This document shows positions 52,237 to 62,343 of a stretch of DNA of 64,000 bases, one piece after another. Below the pieces are notes generated by a model, which saw only the letters and a list, made by a program, of their open reading frames with translations, searched no databases and was not told where the DNA came from. Source of the DNA: Dysgonomonas sp. 511 (GTDB lineage: Bacteria; Bacteroidota; Bacteroidia; Bacteroidales; Dysgonomonadaceae); the NCBI RefSeq assembly GCF_010501105.1, contig NZ_QVMQ01000002.1, positions 144,764 through 208,763 of the forward strand, given 5' to 3'. Numbering within the stretch: the stretch's first letter is position 1; each line of letters begins with the position of its first letter. Both the position numbers and the translations under genes were made by a program.

Positions 52237-53712
52237 ATGGAACAGAAACTAGCAATTTATAATACACTCACACGACAAAAAGAAGTATTCGAACCGCTTC
52301 ATGCGCCCCATGTCGGCATGTATGTTTGCGGGCCTACGGTATATGGCGACGGCCATCTGGGACATGCGCGCCCAGCCATCACCTTCGACTTACTGTACAG
52401 ATACCTTACACACCTCGGATATAAAGTACGCTATGTAAGAAACATCACCGATGTGGGCCATCTGGAAAACGATGCCGACGAGGGAGAAGACAAAATTGCA
52501 AAGAAAGCCCGTCTCGAACAGTTGGAGCCTATGGAAGTGGTACAATACTACATGAACCGCTACCACAAAGCGATGGATGCGCTCAATGTATTGCCACCAT
52601 CTATCGAGCCACATGCCTCCGGACATATTATCGAACAGATAGAAGCTATAAAAACAATACTGGAAAGCGGGTATGCTTACGAAAGCAATGGCTCTGTATA
52701 TTTCGATGTAGAGAAATATAATAAGGATTACGACTACGGAATCCTTTCGCACCGCAATATAGAAGAGATGCTGAACACCACCCGCGAACTCGACGGGCAG
52801 GATGAGAAGCGCAGCAAAGTGGATTTTGCCCTATGGAAAAAGGCTACACCGGAACATATTATGCGATGGCCTTCGCCGTGGAGCGACGGGTTTCCGGGAT
52901 GGCATATCGAATGTTCGACAATGAGCATCAAGTACCTCGGCAACGAATTTGACATACATGGTGGAGGACTCGACCTTATGTTTCCTCACCACGAATGCGA
53001 GATTGCCCAGAATACGGCAATGGAAAAGCATAAGGTAGTAAAATACTGGATGCACAACAATATGATTACTGTAGGCGGGCAGAAGATGGGAAAATCGCTG
53101 GGAAACTTCATTACCCTTGACGAATTTTTCACAGGCAGCCACAAAATGCTGGCACAGGTCTATTCGCCTATGACTATCCGCTTCTTTATACTGCAAGCCC
53201 ATTACCGCAGCACGGTAGACTTCAGCAACGAAGCATTGCAAGCATCGGAAAAAGGATTGGCTCGTTTATTCGAATCGTACGACAGGATAGAAAAGATACC
53301 TGTATCTGAAGTGTCGTGCATAGAGGTAAAGGAACTAAGGCAAAAATGCTACGATGCATTGAATGACGACCTGAACTCCGCCATTGTTATTGCCCATCTG
53401 TGCGAAGCTGGTTCGGCTATCAATTCGGCTTGTGCAGGTAATATCACGCTTACACAGGAAGATAAAGATGAGTTGAAAGACATCTTCGACACCTTCTTCT
53501 TTGGCATTTTAGGTATCAAAAATGAGAGAAAAGGCGGCAGCGACAGCGGTTACGAAGCCTTCGGCAAAGCCATCGACCTGTTACTCGATATCCGCCAGAA
53601 AGCAAAAGAAAATAAAGATTGGGCTACATCAGACCAAATCCGCAACGAACTGGCAAAGGCCGGATTTGAAATAAAAGACGGTAAGGACGGTGCAGAGTGG
53701 AAATTAAAGTAG
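52237..53712 (+). CDS. cysS: Cysteinyl-tRNA synthetase
   Basis: Class I synthetase that charges tRNA(Cys). The 491-residue protein has zinc-ligand Cys31 in [11 protein letters not shown], the HIGH motif HLGH (40-43), [15 protein letters not shown] (zinc site) and the KMSKS-like [12 protein letters not shown] chose ATG 52237; the open frame starts 13 codons earlier without a good start, across the TATTTTTG box. It converges with the polyuronate locus, separated by a shared terminator at 53728-53760. Secure call. Confidence 0.97.
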   Translation: MEQKLAIYNTLTRQKEVFEPLHAPHVGMYVCGPTVYGDGHLGHARPAITFDLLYRYLTHLGYKVRYVRNITDVGHLENDADEGEDKIAKKARLEQLEPMEVVQYYMNRYHKAMDALNVLPPSIEPHASGHIIEQIEAIKTILESGYAYESNGSVYFDVEKYNKDYDYGILSHRNIEEMLNTTRELDGQDEKRSKVDFALWKKATPEHIMRWPSPWSDGFPGWHIECSTMSIKYLGNEFDIHGGGLDLMFPHHECEIAQNTAMEKHKVVKYWMHNNMITVGGQKMGKSLGNFITLDEFFTGSHKMLAQVYSPMTIRFFILQAHYRSTVDFSNEALQASEKGLARLFESYDRIEKIPVSEVSCIEVKELRQKCYDALNDDLNSAIVIAHLCEAGSAINSACAGNITLTQEDKDELKDIFDTFFFGILGIKNERKGGSDSGYEAFGKAIDLLLDIRQKAKENKDWATSDQIRNELAKAGFEIKDGKDGAEWKLK

Positions 53713-53727
53713 GTTACATATAGAAAT

Positions 53728-53760
53728 AACCCGAAACACCAAGCAATGGCTTTCGGGTTA
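53728..53760. terminator. Bidirectional terminator between cysS and the PL6 lipoprotein gene
   Basis: TAACCCGAAA and TTTCGGGTTA form a perfect 10-bp stem around a 13-base loop between convergent genes. Confidence 0.7.
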
Positions 53761-53787
53761 CCTCTCATCATAACACACTATCTAATC

Positions 53788-55434
53788 TTAAAAAACCGTC
53801 TTACTATCTATAATTGTACGTTCGGAAGTCAGTGCTGAATACCAACTCACCCCACATTTCGAAGGAGGTGCTATAGTAAACGATAAGCCTTTGTTGGCAT
53901 ATTGATATGCTCCGGAGTCTTTTGTTCCACTTCTTGTAGAGCCTGTGATATCGTTGACAACATAGGAGAAGCTTATCGTATTTTGGGTTGCGCTTAAAAT
54001 ACTATTACTGGTATTCTTCAAGGCATAAAACCCTTTCCCCGCACCAGATGTATTCTTCTGGAAATCGAGTTCTTTGACTTCAAATCCATCAAGAGTAAGA
54101 GCCTGTTTAAACTTCACCAGGTTGCCTGCATAGGTAATAAACTCATCATTAGAACCTATCCTGTTCAGGATGGAATTAGAAGACGGGTTATAGAAGACAT
54201 TATAAGCAACAGTACACTCCGGCTTTAAGGTGCCTGTAACCTTTGTTCCCGGAAAATAGGGATTGTCGGACGGGTACGTATAGCTCGACACTTTGCCCAG
54301 GTCGATATTCTTGCAGTTGACAAAGGTATTATAGCATATATCCACATCCTTTACCCTGTGGTAAGCATTCAATGGTTCACGCCCTTTGTCTGTCGCACTG
54401 GTAGGCTTTTCGAATACAGCCGTCATAATGCACAGAGCCGAATAGCTACTTGTACCTTGCAGGTCTTGAAAGTAATTGTTATACACCTTATGCCCCTGAT
54501 TGATAATACGCACGCCGCCGGTATTCTTTATGTTGTTGCCGATGAAAGCATTGCTTTCTATCACATTATCGTTGCCATGACGGCAAACAACACTACCCTG
54601 GCTTTCGTAGAATACATTCTTGCGGATTATATTGTTGCAACTCTTTATAGAGATAATCTCTACCTCGCCGTCGCAAGCATTGAAGAAGTTGTTCTCTACC
54701 ACCGTATTGCACGACTCCTGCGATGTAGAGGAATCGCCCAAGCGGATAATCTCGGCATTGTTTCCGGGAGAGAAAAGCGGCCTGTTGCTAAAGAAGTTAT
54801 AGTCGATAATATGATTATTGACCCGACTGCCCTCAGCACTTATATTCACCATAAGAAGCACTCCCCCATTAACCTTGTTGGTGAAATAACAATGGTCTAC
54901 CCTGTTATTCTTCCCGTATAGCATCACCCACCTTTCCGACTTGCTGGTACTTGTCCTATAACTTTCGTCAGGATGGTTGCAGTTGTCTATCACTGTGTTT
55001 GTAAGCCGGCAATTGGAGGCAAAGTTCGAGCTTGAAGAGCGGAACTCGATAATATCGCTTCCGCTGGCTGCCTGTCCGTCTTTCAGCACCAAACCATCGA
55101 CTACAAGATATTCGCCCCCAATCTTAATATTGAGAGCCCCCGTTAATATAACTTTCCCGGGATTCTTAGCCTTCAATACAATAGGTTTGGATGCTGTGCC
55201 TTTACCCGTGAAGGTTAGTTGCAAATCCTTATAAGTGCCATCGGCTAAATATACGATATCGCCTGCCACCAGTTTCCCGTTCAGTATAGCTTTCAGTTCA
55301 TTTGCCTGAGACGGATTGTAGATGTAATCTTCGGTCTTTGTCCCCGGATTGTCATCGGCATGTGCAACATCGGAGTCGCTACAGCCAAACAAGAGGATGG
55401 TAGTCAGCAACAATATGGAAGTAACCCTTTTCAT
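53788..55434 (-). CDS. PL6-family polyuronate lyase, lipoprotein
   Basis: A 548-residue parallel beta-helix lyase of the chondroitinase-B/alginate lyase family (PL6). The signal ends in a lipobox (TTILLFGC, Cys18), so it is membrane-anchored. Catalytic residues by family comparison are Lys264 (EIISIKSCNN) and Arg285 (VVCRHGND), 21 apart as in known PL6 enzymes, with calcium-ligand candidates in CDGEVEI. It has a single helix domain. It is the last gene of the locus; its start lies 17 bases from the stop of the alginate-lyase-fold gene. I chose the ATG at 55434 because an upstream start would overlap that gene and bury the signal peptide. Alginate is the likely substrate. Confidence 0.9.
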   Translation of the reverse strand: MKRVTSILLLTTILLFGCSDSDVAHADDNPGTKTEDYIYNPSQANELKAILNGKLVAGDIVYLADGTYKDLQLTFTGKGTASKPIVLKAKNPGKVILTGALNIKIGGEYLVVDGLVLKDGQAASGSDIIEFRSSSSNFASNCRLTNTVIDNCNHPDESYRTSTSKSERWVMLYGKNNRVDHCYFTNKVNGGVLLMVNISAEGSRVNNHIIDYNFFSNRPLFSPGNNAEIIRLGDSSTSQESCNTVVENNFFNACDGEVEIISIKSCNNIIRKNVFYESQGSVVCRHGNDNVIESNAFIGNNIKNTGGVRIINQGHKVYNNYFQDLQGTSSYSALCIMTAVFEKPTSATDKGREPLNAYHRVKDVDICYNTFVNCKNIDLGKVSSYTYPSDNPYFPGTKVTGTLKPECTVAYNVFYNPSSNSILNRIGSNDEFITYAGNLVKFKQALTLDGFEVKELDFQKNTSGAGKGFYALKNTSNSILSATQNTISFSYVVNDITGSTRSGTKDSGAYQYANKGLSFTIAPPSKCGVSWYSALTSERTIIDSKTVF

Positions 55435-55451
55435 ATCCAGTCTACAGATTA

Positions 55452-56648
55452 TTATTTTGCATAAAACAGCCATTTGGTATCCGATTCCTTCGTTTTGCAA
55501 TATTGATCGAATAGCTTATCAAACTCCGGATTGGAATGGAAGAACGTGGAACGGCGAAGCATCCAGCACAATTTATTCTGGTTCTCATCCCATTCTTTTA
55601 TTTGCTTGTATGGAAATTCTTCTTTTGCCTTACCGAGATATACCCTGATATAGTCTATAGCCTTGCTTATTGAGCGACCGTCATCGGTGTTCTTATCAAA
55701 AATATTCACACCTCTGACTTTCCCCAGATCGCACATATCCATAGCATGTTCTATATTGAAGATGGAATAGTGCAGTGCAATAGTACGTGCTAATTCGAGC
55801 GGTTGGCTACCATCGGGCTCTATCTGCTTAAACAAACGGTTGGCTGCAAATTCCTTTATAAACTTATCGGCTACATCATTACGCTCCGAGAAGATAGCAT
55901 AAGCCGTCACTTGTACATCGTATGCCAGCCCATGATTGTTTTTCGCAGAATATTCGTCCTTGCCGATTTCGCTCGTAAGCAACCAATCTAAAAAGTCGGA
56001 AAACCATTGCTTGAAACTGTCATAGTCGGATGGTTTCATCGCTTTCGACTTCGAGAGTATCCTTATGCAATCTACAACCTCTACAAAGCTATAGGTGTCT
56101 ATAATCCCTTCGGCACGTCCTTTTCCTCCATTACGTCCGGGTATCATTTGCCCATAATTGAGGTTCGGGTTCATTTTAGTTTCCGGATTGAGAAACCAGA
56201 CTTTAAGGTTGTCAACCGCCTTCTTTGCGTATTTCTCTTCTCCTGTAAAAAAATAGGCATAAGAAAGGGCTCTGATGCTTTTTGTCAGTACATCTATCTT
56301 GTTCCTGTCCAACTTTTGCAACTCAGGATTGCGCTGCCCGTCTTTCCTTATGTATGGCAATCCGTCGGGTTTCGATGGATCGGGCCACCAATATGGCCCC
56401 ATGCTCACGTAGTCGTGCTTGTCGCCGGTAGGTGCAACAATGCTTTTTTCGGTTACAGGCGTAATATCTGTTTCAAGATGTTTGTCGGCATTGCGTACCA
56501 ATGCTTTTAATGCCCTGTCTCCGTTCGTTATAGTTTTTATATTCTTCTTAGCATACTCCAATCGTTCTGTGCTGGCAACCTGCTGGGCAAAAATGCCAAA
56601 TGGCAGCGAGAGCAGTAAGACGAATATAGCAATCTTTATTTTCTTCAT
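55452..56648 (-). CDS. Alginate-lyase-fold polysaccharide lyase (PL5/PL38-like)
   Basis: A 398-residue secreted enzyme with a cleaved signal (LLLSLPFGIFAQ). The (alpha/alpha) toroid matches the Alginate_lyase domain: SMGPYWWPDPSKPDGLPYIR (82-101), YGQMIPGRNGGKGRAEGIID (165-184) and the catalytic NNHG (237-240, His239) in NNHGLAYDVQ. In this fold Asn-His and a Tyr abstract the C5 proton of uronates. It differs from classical PL5 and looks closer to PL38, a family that acts on alginate and related polyuronates; that assignment is from memory. It lies between two PL6 genes in a SusC/SusD operon, 4 bases after the larger PL6. Confidence 0.85.
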   Translation of the reverse strand: MKKIKIAIFVLLLSLPFGIFAQQVASTERLEYAKKNIKTITNGDRALKALVRNADKHLETDITPVTEKSIVAPTGDKHDYVSMGPYWWPDPSKPDGLPYIRKDGQRNPELQKLDRNKIDVLTKSIRALSYAYFFTGEEKYAKKAVDNLKVWFLNPETKMNPNLNYGQMIPGRNGGKGRAEGIIDTYSFVEVVDCIRILSKSKAMKPSDYDSFKQWFSDFLDWLLTSEIGKDEYSAKNNHGLAYDVQVTAYAIFSERNDVADKFIKEFAANRLFKQIEPDGSQPLELARTIALHYSIFNIEHAMDMCDLGKVRGVNIFDKNTDDGRSISKAIDYIRVYLGKAKEEFPYKQIKEWDENQNKLCWMLRRSTFFHSNPEFDKLFDQYCKTKESDTKWLFYAK

Positions 56649-56652
56649 AGCC

Positions 56653-59049
56653 TTAATTATTTAAACCAATATTACTTCCATCATTCGCTTTGCCTATCAG
56701 CGGGGAATCGGAACCTAGTTTATACAGTGTATTCTTCTGGAATTTAGGGTTAGAATACAGCATACCTCCGCCGATTTTTGCACCGCCGGATACAGATACT
56801 TTACCTGCATCGTATATATTACAATGGCTGATTGTGTTATATGCACCAACAAGTTTTACCGGCATCTTAGCTAGCGTATTGCAAAAGATACTGTTTTGAA
56901 TAGTTATGGTAACCAAGCCTGTCTGGCGTATCATTGCCTGATTCTCCTTATTGTTTACATTATCGAACACACAATGGTTGATGCTTAGGTTGCCACCCAA
57001 TGTAGATTCATCATTGCCTCCGCGAAGGAATTCTAACGCCCATTGCTCTATATTCTTGAAAACAGTGTTCTCGAAGATTATATATTCGGCACTGTAAAGC
57101 CCTTTTGCATCTTTCTCATCGTTCAGGGCAAAGCCTCTGTAGCTGTCGCGCAAGATAGAATTAGTCACCTTCAACGAATCGGCAAAAGAGTTTTTATAAG
57201 TCTTGAATATACAGCCTCCGTTTACATCCTTGAAGTCGTATATCTCGCAGTTGTTGATATGGATGCTATACGAGTCGGAACTTTCTTTCCGGGTGGTAAA
57301 GGCATATTTCGCAGGTATCTTTTGTTTTACTCCACCATCAATGGCAATGCCATCGAGATCGAACCTAAGCCCACTACCTATTTCGAAGACAACAATTACT
57401 GTCCCTGTTTCCGCATCTACTTTTACTACTGGCCTTTGGGCTACTCCGCTGGCGGCACGAATAGTCAATGTATGAGGAATCACCATTTTCTTGGAGTTCA
57501 CATACTCGCCTTCCTGCAATTCGAGGATATCGCCGGGGCTCGATTTGCGTATAGCCTTTGCCAAAGCATCTTTCTCAAGACCCACTTTCACTACTTTGCC
57601 CTCTACTGCCTTTTCCGGAGCCGGCACGTACCACTTCGGCCCACAATTTGCTTTGGAAGCCTGTGTCTTTGCAGCCTGGCTGCTATTCATTTCCATTGCT
57701 CCTATCCATTTATCGTGGCTGCGGGTGCGCCCTGTTATATCTGTGGCTACATACGGTATATCTGTCTTCGCAGTTGCCTTCGTAAAGGCTAAAGGCATTC
57801 CTCCCGGCCCTCTGCCCAGACGAGCTTCTGCTTGTACGAACCCTTCGCCTACTTCATTTCCCTTGTCGCTATACAATAGATTGTCGGAAAACCGGATACC
57901 ATCAAGTTTATCAAATGCCTTTATCAACAGGGGTTCTTGCGGACAATAGACAAGGTTGTTGCATATTTTCACGTCTTCGGGTGCGAGTGTCCTTTCGGCA
58001 TCACTGCCTACTCCGAGTTGCCACGGAAGTTCGCAATCGACCCATGTATTGAATGAAATTTCCACATCTTTGACCTGTACATAGCGATGAGCCGGCGAAT
58101 TTGGCACACCGTTCATAACAACTAACGGCCCACGGAAATCCTTTCCTCTCAAGGCATAAAAATAGTTATTGAATATCTTATGGCCTTCGTTGATAACCCT
58201 TACGCCACCTGTATATGGCTTCATATTGCCGATAAAGTAGTTTCCAGAGACTTCGTTCCGGTTGCCGTGACGGAGTACGACACTGCCTTCACATTCGAAG
58301 AAGGTATTGTCTATAATTCTGTTTTCGCATGATTTTACAGAAACGATTTCTACCTCACCGTTGCAATGCTCAAAGTAATTGCCTTCTACTATTGTATTTG
58401 AGTTTTGTTCGCAAACATGGCTTGTCCCGATACGGATGGTTTCTCCTCCGTTTGACCCGAGATTAGGCCGTTTGGCAAAATAATTGCGGTATATCCTGTG
58501 ATAGTTTTGGTTGTGCCCCTCGCCATTTGGCCAAACGATAAGAGTTACGCCCTGATTGGTCTTTCCTCCAAAGTAGCAGTTTTCTACCGCATTGCGATGT
58601 CCCCACAAGTTTACCCAAGCATCTTGTTCCGACCTGAGAGGTTTGTTGTACCTGTCGATCACACAATTGCGAAGAACGGAATGGTTGGCTGTGCGGGAAG
58701 TGCCCTTTCGGAACTCTATTACTTCCTTTCCGGGAGCGTATCCATTGATAAAGACCAAACCATCGACAACGAGATGGTTCCCGTACATTTGCAAAGTGGA
58801 TTGTCCTTCGAGTGTTGTTTTTCCGTGCTGTTCTACAGTAAGGGTTATGGGCTGAGCTTCTGTTCCTTCGCCAAAAAACACAAGTTGCGCATCTTTCCAG
58901 ACGCCCGACGACAGTACAACCGAATCGCCCGGCTGAAGTTTCTTTACTGCCGTATTGTATTCCTCTATATTACCCACCTTGTAGGTAGTGGCTAGTAATA
59001 TAGAGAACTGAAAAATAAGCAGGATACTTATTAATATTGTTTTTCTCAT
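56653..59049 (-). CDS. Two-domain PL6 alginate lyase
   Basis: A 798-residue secreted lyase (signal MRKTILISILLIFQFSILLA). Residues about 25-440 are the catalytic right-handed beta-helix with Lys239 (VSVKSCEN) and Arg260 (VVLRHGNR), spaced 21 residues as in AlyGC-type PL6 enzymes, and acidic calcium-ligand candidates Glu232 and Glu234. Residues about 480-798 form a second beta-helix (NSILRDSYRGFALNDEKDA, GNLSINHCVFDNVNNK) without the catalytic pair, as in two-helix PL6 members. It starts 67 bases after the IPT lipoprotein, with a stem-loop in that gap. Confidence 0.92.
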   Translation of the reverse strand: MRKTILISILLIFQFSILLATTYKVGNIEEYNTAVKKLQPGDSVVLSSGVWKDAQLVFFGEGTEAQPITLTVEQHGKTTLEGQSTLQMYGNHLVVDGLVFINGYAPGKEVIEFRKGTSRTANHSVLRNCVIDRYNKPLRSEQDAWVNLWGHRNAVENCYFGGKTNQGVTLIVWPNGEGHNQNYHRIYRNYFAKRPNLGSNGGETIRIGTSHVCEQNSNTIVEGNYFEHCNGEVEIVSVKSCENRIIDNTFFECEGSVVLRHGNRNEVSGNYFIGNMKPYTGGVRVINEGHKIFNNYFYALRGKDFRGPLVVMNGVPNSPAHRYVQVKDVEISFNTWVDCELPWQLGVGSDAERTLAPEDVKICNNLVYCPQEPLLIKAFDKLDGIRFSDNLLYSDKGNEVGEGFVQAEARLGRGPGGMPLAFTKATAKTDIPYVATDITGRTRSHDKWIGAMEMNSSQAAKTQASKANCGPKWYVPAPEKAVEGKVVKVGLEKDALAKAIRKSSPGDILELQEGEYVNSKKMVIPHTLTIRAASGVAQRPVVKVDAETGTVIVVFEIGSGLRFDLDGIAIDGGVKQKIPAKYAFTTRKESSDSYSIHINNCEIYDFKDVNGGCIFKTYKNSFADSLKVTNSILRDSYRGFALNDEKDAKGLYSAEYIIFENTVFKNIEQWALEFLRGGNDESTLGGNLSINHCVFDNVNNKENQAMIRQTGLVTITIQNSIFCNTLAKMPVKLVGAYNTISHCNIYDAGKVSVSGGAKIGGGMLYSNPKFQKNTLYKLGSDSPLIGKANDGSNIGLNN

Positions 59050-59067
59050 GGTTATCTATTTTAGAGG

Positions 59068-59098
59068 ATAAAGCACACTCCGGCAGAGTGTGCTTTAT
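59068..59098 (-). other. Intercistronic stem-loop in the polyuronate operon
   Basis: ATAAAGCACACTC and GAGTGTGCTTTAT form a perfect 13-bp stem with a 5-base loop, between the IPT lipoprotein and PL6 genes. There is no T run after it on the minus strand, so RNA processing or partial attenuation is more likely than full termination. Confidence 0.7.
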
Positions 59099-59115
59099 AG
59101 CTTACTATGATATGG

Positions 59116-60795
59116 TTATTTTTGGAAATAGCAGTTGAAGGTTAGAGAAGATTCTGTAGTAACTGAGGTAATATCAGTGGCTGATACTATTTCGATGAAT
59201 CCGACTTTTTCCGGTGTTGTACCATCAAACAACTGGAACATAAGCACATCTCCTATGTTATAGATATTTTTGCCATCTTTTGACTGTTTATAACGAGGAG
59301 CGCTAGTACCGGCTGCCAATATTCCATCGTTTGTAATCATTTGCTGATTGAGTTCGCTCAATTCTTTATTCAATACCTTGTTTTTATATTCCAATTGCTT
59401 ACCACTAGAGCTCAATATTCTGAATTTAACTACATTCGGCATTGTTTCTGTAGGAAGCGCACTGCCATTACATTTAAAGTTCTTTGTTTGGGATGAACTG
59501 TTAGCCGGATTATTCAATTGGAAAGTAGCATTATCTGTACTCCATGTAATGAAGAAATATATATTATCTTTCACGCTTTCATAAGCACAAGGTGTGTATA
59601 TTTCTCCAGTTTTGGCATTGAAGAAGTTGTTTGGAGTGTTTTCGCTTTGTGCATATATGGTAATATTTTCCCAGTAATATAAAGCCTTTACTCTAAAGCT
59701 TGGATTAATAACCAGCTCTTTGGTTCCATTATAGATGGCTTTCAATTCTACATCGCCCGTTGTATCAAAGTCTTCCGGCACAAGTACAGTCAATTCATTG
59801 CCGGTTTGCTGTTTTATTGTCGCTTTATAGCTACCAAACCATACTTCATCTATCAAGGTAAGTTCTGTACCAGTCAGGGTTATAGCTGATAATAAAGTAC
59901 CCGAAGCCGGTGCATTAGTTACTACCGGGCTTAGCCTATCCAGTTCGAAAGGTGTGCCTGTAGTACCAGTTTGTTTTATACCTGCAGCGGTGTAGTAATC
60001 TACAATGATATCGACTTTATCTTCGTCGAAATATGGAACTTTAACGACAATGCTAGTTTCTGCTCGAGATATTATCTCTGCTTTTACTGTACCAAAATAC
60101 ACATCGAGTATAGCGTCGATGTTTTCGCCCTCTATTGTTATCTCATCGTTTACTTTGGCTTTTACCGGATAAGTGGTCAATACCGGAACAATCCATTCCA
60201 ATTCGAACGGAGTGCCTGTTGTACCCGTTTGTTTTACGCCTGCAATAGTGTTATACTCCAGAATGATATCAACTTTTGCATCTTGAAAAAACGGAACGAT
60301 TACTGTTATATCACTCTCTGTCTGAGATACGATTTCAGCCTTTGCAGTACCAAAATATACAGCTGAAACTACATCCATATCGCTACCTTCGACAAATATT
60401 TCGCTATCAACCTTACCGCTTGTAGGGTAAGCTGATAAAGAAGGTACAGCATACAACAAAGTAAAGTTTTCAGGGGTTTCTATCTTCCCGTTACTTCCTG
60501 ATAATAAAATCTTTCCGGTTTTATTGGCCGCCACTACTTTTACTACCACCTCGTTCGAACTGATACGATATTTTACTTCGGCCAACTCTCCACCGATCCA
60601 TGCCGAATCTATCTTATTCAGATACTCACCGATAATTGTAATCTCTGTTCCCACTCGCCCCGACTTGGGAGAGAAATCTGTAACGATCGGGTCGTTTACA
60701 GTTTCTTTATCGTAAACAAGGTCTTCGTCGCAGCTTACAAAAGCCAAACCTAAAGCAAGTATTAAGACTTTAAATACTATATATATATTTTTCAT
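59116..60795 (-). CDS. IPT/TIG-repeat surface lipoprotein (SusE-position glycan-binding protein)
   Basis: A 559-residue lipoprotein (lipobox LAFVSC, Cys22, then DEDL). Four IPT/TIG Ig-like domains follow (about 35-120, 120-205, 205-300 and 300-375); each starts like PIVTDFSPKSGRVGTEITIIG. Domains 2 and 3 are close duplicates, both ending in GVKQTGTTGTPFEL. The C-terminal about 185 residues form a separate domain that may bind glycan. Proteins in this place, just after SusD, are surface glycan-binding proteins of the SusE/SusF type. It lies 22 bases after SusD. Confidence 0.85.
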   Translation of the reverse strand: MKNIYIVFKVLILALGLAFVSCDEDLVYDKETVNDPIVTDFSPKSGRVGTEITIIGEYLNKIDSAWIGGELAEVKYRISSNEVVVKVVAANKTGKILLSGSNGKIETPENFTLLYAVPSLSAYPTSGKVDSEIFVEGSDMDVVSAVYFGTAKAEIVSQTESDITVIVPFFQDAKVDIILEYNTIAGVKQTGTTGTPFELEWIVPVLTTYPVKAKVNDEITIEGENIDAILDVYFGTVKAEIISRAETSIVVKVPYFDEDKVDIIVDYYTAAGIKQTGTTGTPFELDRLSPVVTNAPASGTLLSAITLTGTELTLIDEVWFGSYKATIKQQTGNELTVLVPEDFDTTGDVELKAIYNGTKELVINPSFRVKALYYWENITIYAQSENTPNNFFNAKTGEIYTPCAYESVKDNIYFFITWSTDNATFQLNNPANSSSQTKNFKCNGSALPTETMPNVVKFRILSSSGKQLEYKNKVLNKELSELNQQMITNDGILAAGTSAPRYKQSKDGKNIYNIGDVLMFQLFDGTTPEKVGFIEIVSATDITSVTTESSLTFNCYFQK

Positions 60796-60817
60796 GATAT
60801 TCTTTGTTTACATTTAT

Positions 60818-62332
60818 TTAATAACCTGGGTTTTGTGTAGCATTAGGGGCTACCGACATTACCGAATACGGAATTGGCAGAAGCAATTGCCAGCTTTGCA
60901 ATGTGCGGTACTCAGGTGCAAGATATGATTCGTTTTTCGAATCTTCGTAAAATGGCCGCAGTTCGCCGCTTCCTGTATCCGCATATTGTTCGGTATCGTA
61001 ATGGTTTTTCATAACTTCAATAAGCCTTCCAGTACGTACGAGATCGAAAAAACGATGATTCTCGAAAGCAAACTCCAATCTTCTTTCCTTTTCTACTGCC
61101 AAACGGAATTGGTTTTTATTTGATACATCTGTGCTTTCCAGTGGATCAAGACCTGCGCGTGTTCTTATTTGATTAAGGTACGGAAGCCCAGCTGATGGCC
61201 CACTCAATTCATTTTCTATTTCGGCTAGCATTAAAATAACATCGGCATAACGAATGACCGGCCAGTCGTTTTCTGCATCTTTTACTGTTTGTACCTGCGA
61301 TAAGTATTTCTTTACGAAAGACATATATACTTTCACTCCCACTGTATTCAGATATGTCCATTGTACTGTAACATCTTTTCGTTTATCTTCCGGTTCGTAT
61401 GCATTCATTATATCATTAGTAGGGCAGTTATGGCCGTTTCCGCCCGAATTGACAACTGCATTCTGGCTATTCTGAGGGGCAAAATAATTTGCAAACGGAG
61501 AGCCCAGCCCATATCCGCCAGCTTTGAAACGGATCACAAACATCATTTCCTTGTTCATCTCGTTATTAATGCTGAAAACGTCTTCGTAGCTATTTTCCAA
61601 CAAGCTATAACCACTATTTGCTTCTACATCCAACAATAGAGTACGGGCTTCGCTCAAGCGGTTCAATGTAAGATATATCTTTGCTAGTAGTGTTTTTGCC
61701 GTCCATATATCTACACGCCCTTTGTCGGCAGAGCTATATTTTGTGGGCAGCATCTTGTCGTTTACTATCCGTTCCAAATCGTCGGTAAGCAAGGTATAGA
61801 CATCGTTGACAGAGCTTCTTTCGGCTCTATTGGCCGCGTCCATATCTATTCTTTCTGTTACAAGGAACAATGGTCCATACAAACGAACAAGATTGAAATA
61901 ATGATAGCTGCGGATAAACAAAGCTTCGGCTTCGAACTGGTTTCTCAGGTCTTCGTCGGCAACAACATCCAGATATTGAAGAACTGTATTACAGTTGGCA
62001 ATATTATGATAAACCACATCCCAATAATCTTTATTCCGTACATGTGTAGATAACAGCCTGAAATGATCTAAGCCATACAATTCGCGGCTATCAGCTGTTG
62101 TAGAGTTCATGCCATAGTGACGCGAGTTATCGGAACGAACTTCCGTTACGGCCCATTCTTCGCTTATGGTCGACTGCAAACCATTGTAACAAGCCAATAC
62201 AGCCTGGTTTACTTCTGCTGTATTATTGAAAAAGCCTCCTGTCCATATCTGATCTTGCGGATCTTCGTCAATACAAGATTGCACAGAAAAAATCAAAATG
62301 GAGATAGCAATATATTTAATTATTTTTTTCAT
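60818..62332 (-). CDS. RagB/SusD-family glycan-binding lipoprotein
   Basis: A 504-residue surface lipoprotein (lipobox FSVQSC, Cys20, then IDEDP). Typical SusD features are WTGGFFNNTAEVNQAVLACYNG near the start, TPR helices (FIRSYHYFNLVRLYGPLFLV), and a C-terminal LAVEKERRLEFAFENHRFFDLVRTG. It follows the truncated SusC by 11 bases and should cap its barrel. With two PL6 enzymes and an alginate-lyase-fold enzyme in the operon, its ligand is probably alginate-derived oligosaccharide. Confidence 0.95.
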   Translation of the reverse strand: MKKIIKYIAISILIFSVQSCIDEDPQDQIWTGGFFNNTAEVNQAVLACYNGLQSTISEEWAVTEVRSDNSRHYGMNSTTADSRELYGLDHFRLLSTHVRNKDYWDVVYHNIANCNTVLQYLDVVADEDLRNQFEAEALFIRSYHYFNLVRLYGPLFLVTERIDMDAANRAERSSVNDVYTLLTDDLERIVNDKMLPTKYSSADKGRVDIWTAKTLLAKIYLTLNRLSEARTLLLDVEANSGYSLLENSYEDVFSINNEMNKEMMFVIRFKAGGYGLGSPFANYFAPQNSQNAVVNSGGNGHNCPTNDIMNAYEPEDKRKDVTVQWTYLNTVGVKVYMSFVKKYLSQVQTVKDAENDWPVIRYADVILMLAEIENELSGPSAGLPYLNQIRTRAGLDPLESTDVSNKNQFRLAVEKERRLEFAFENHRFFDLVRTGRLIEVMKNHYDTEQYADTGSGELRPFYEDSKNESYLAPEYRTLQSWQLLLPIPYSVMSVAPNATQNPGY

Positions 62333-62343
62333 GACTTTTTATA

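Noticed and set aside
54095..54111. 17-base match (GTAAGAGCCTGTTTAAA) to the left end of the MITE-like element before recN
   Set aside because: It lies inside the intact PL6 lipoprotein coding frame, with no second end, no duplication and no frame change. Probably chance or a target-like site, although the match is longer than expected by chance.
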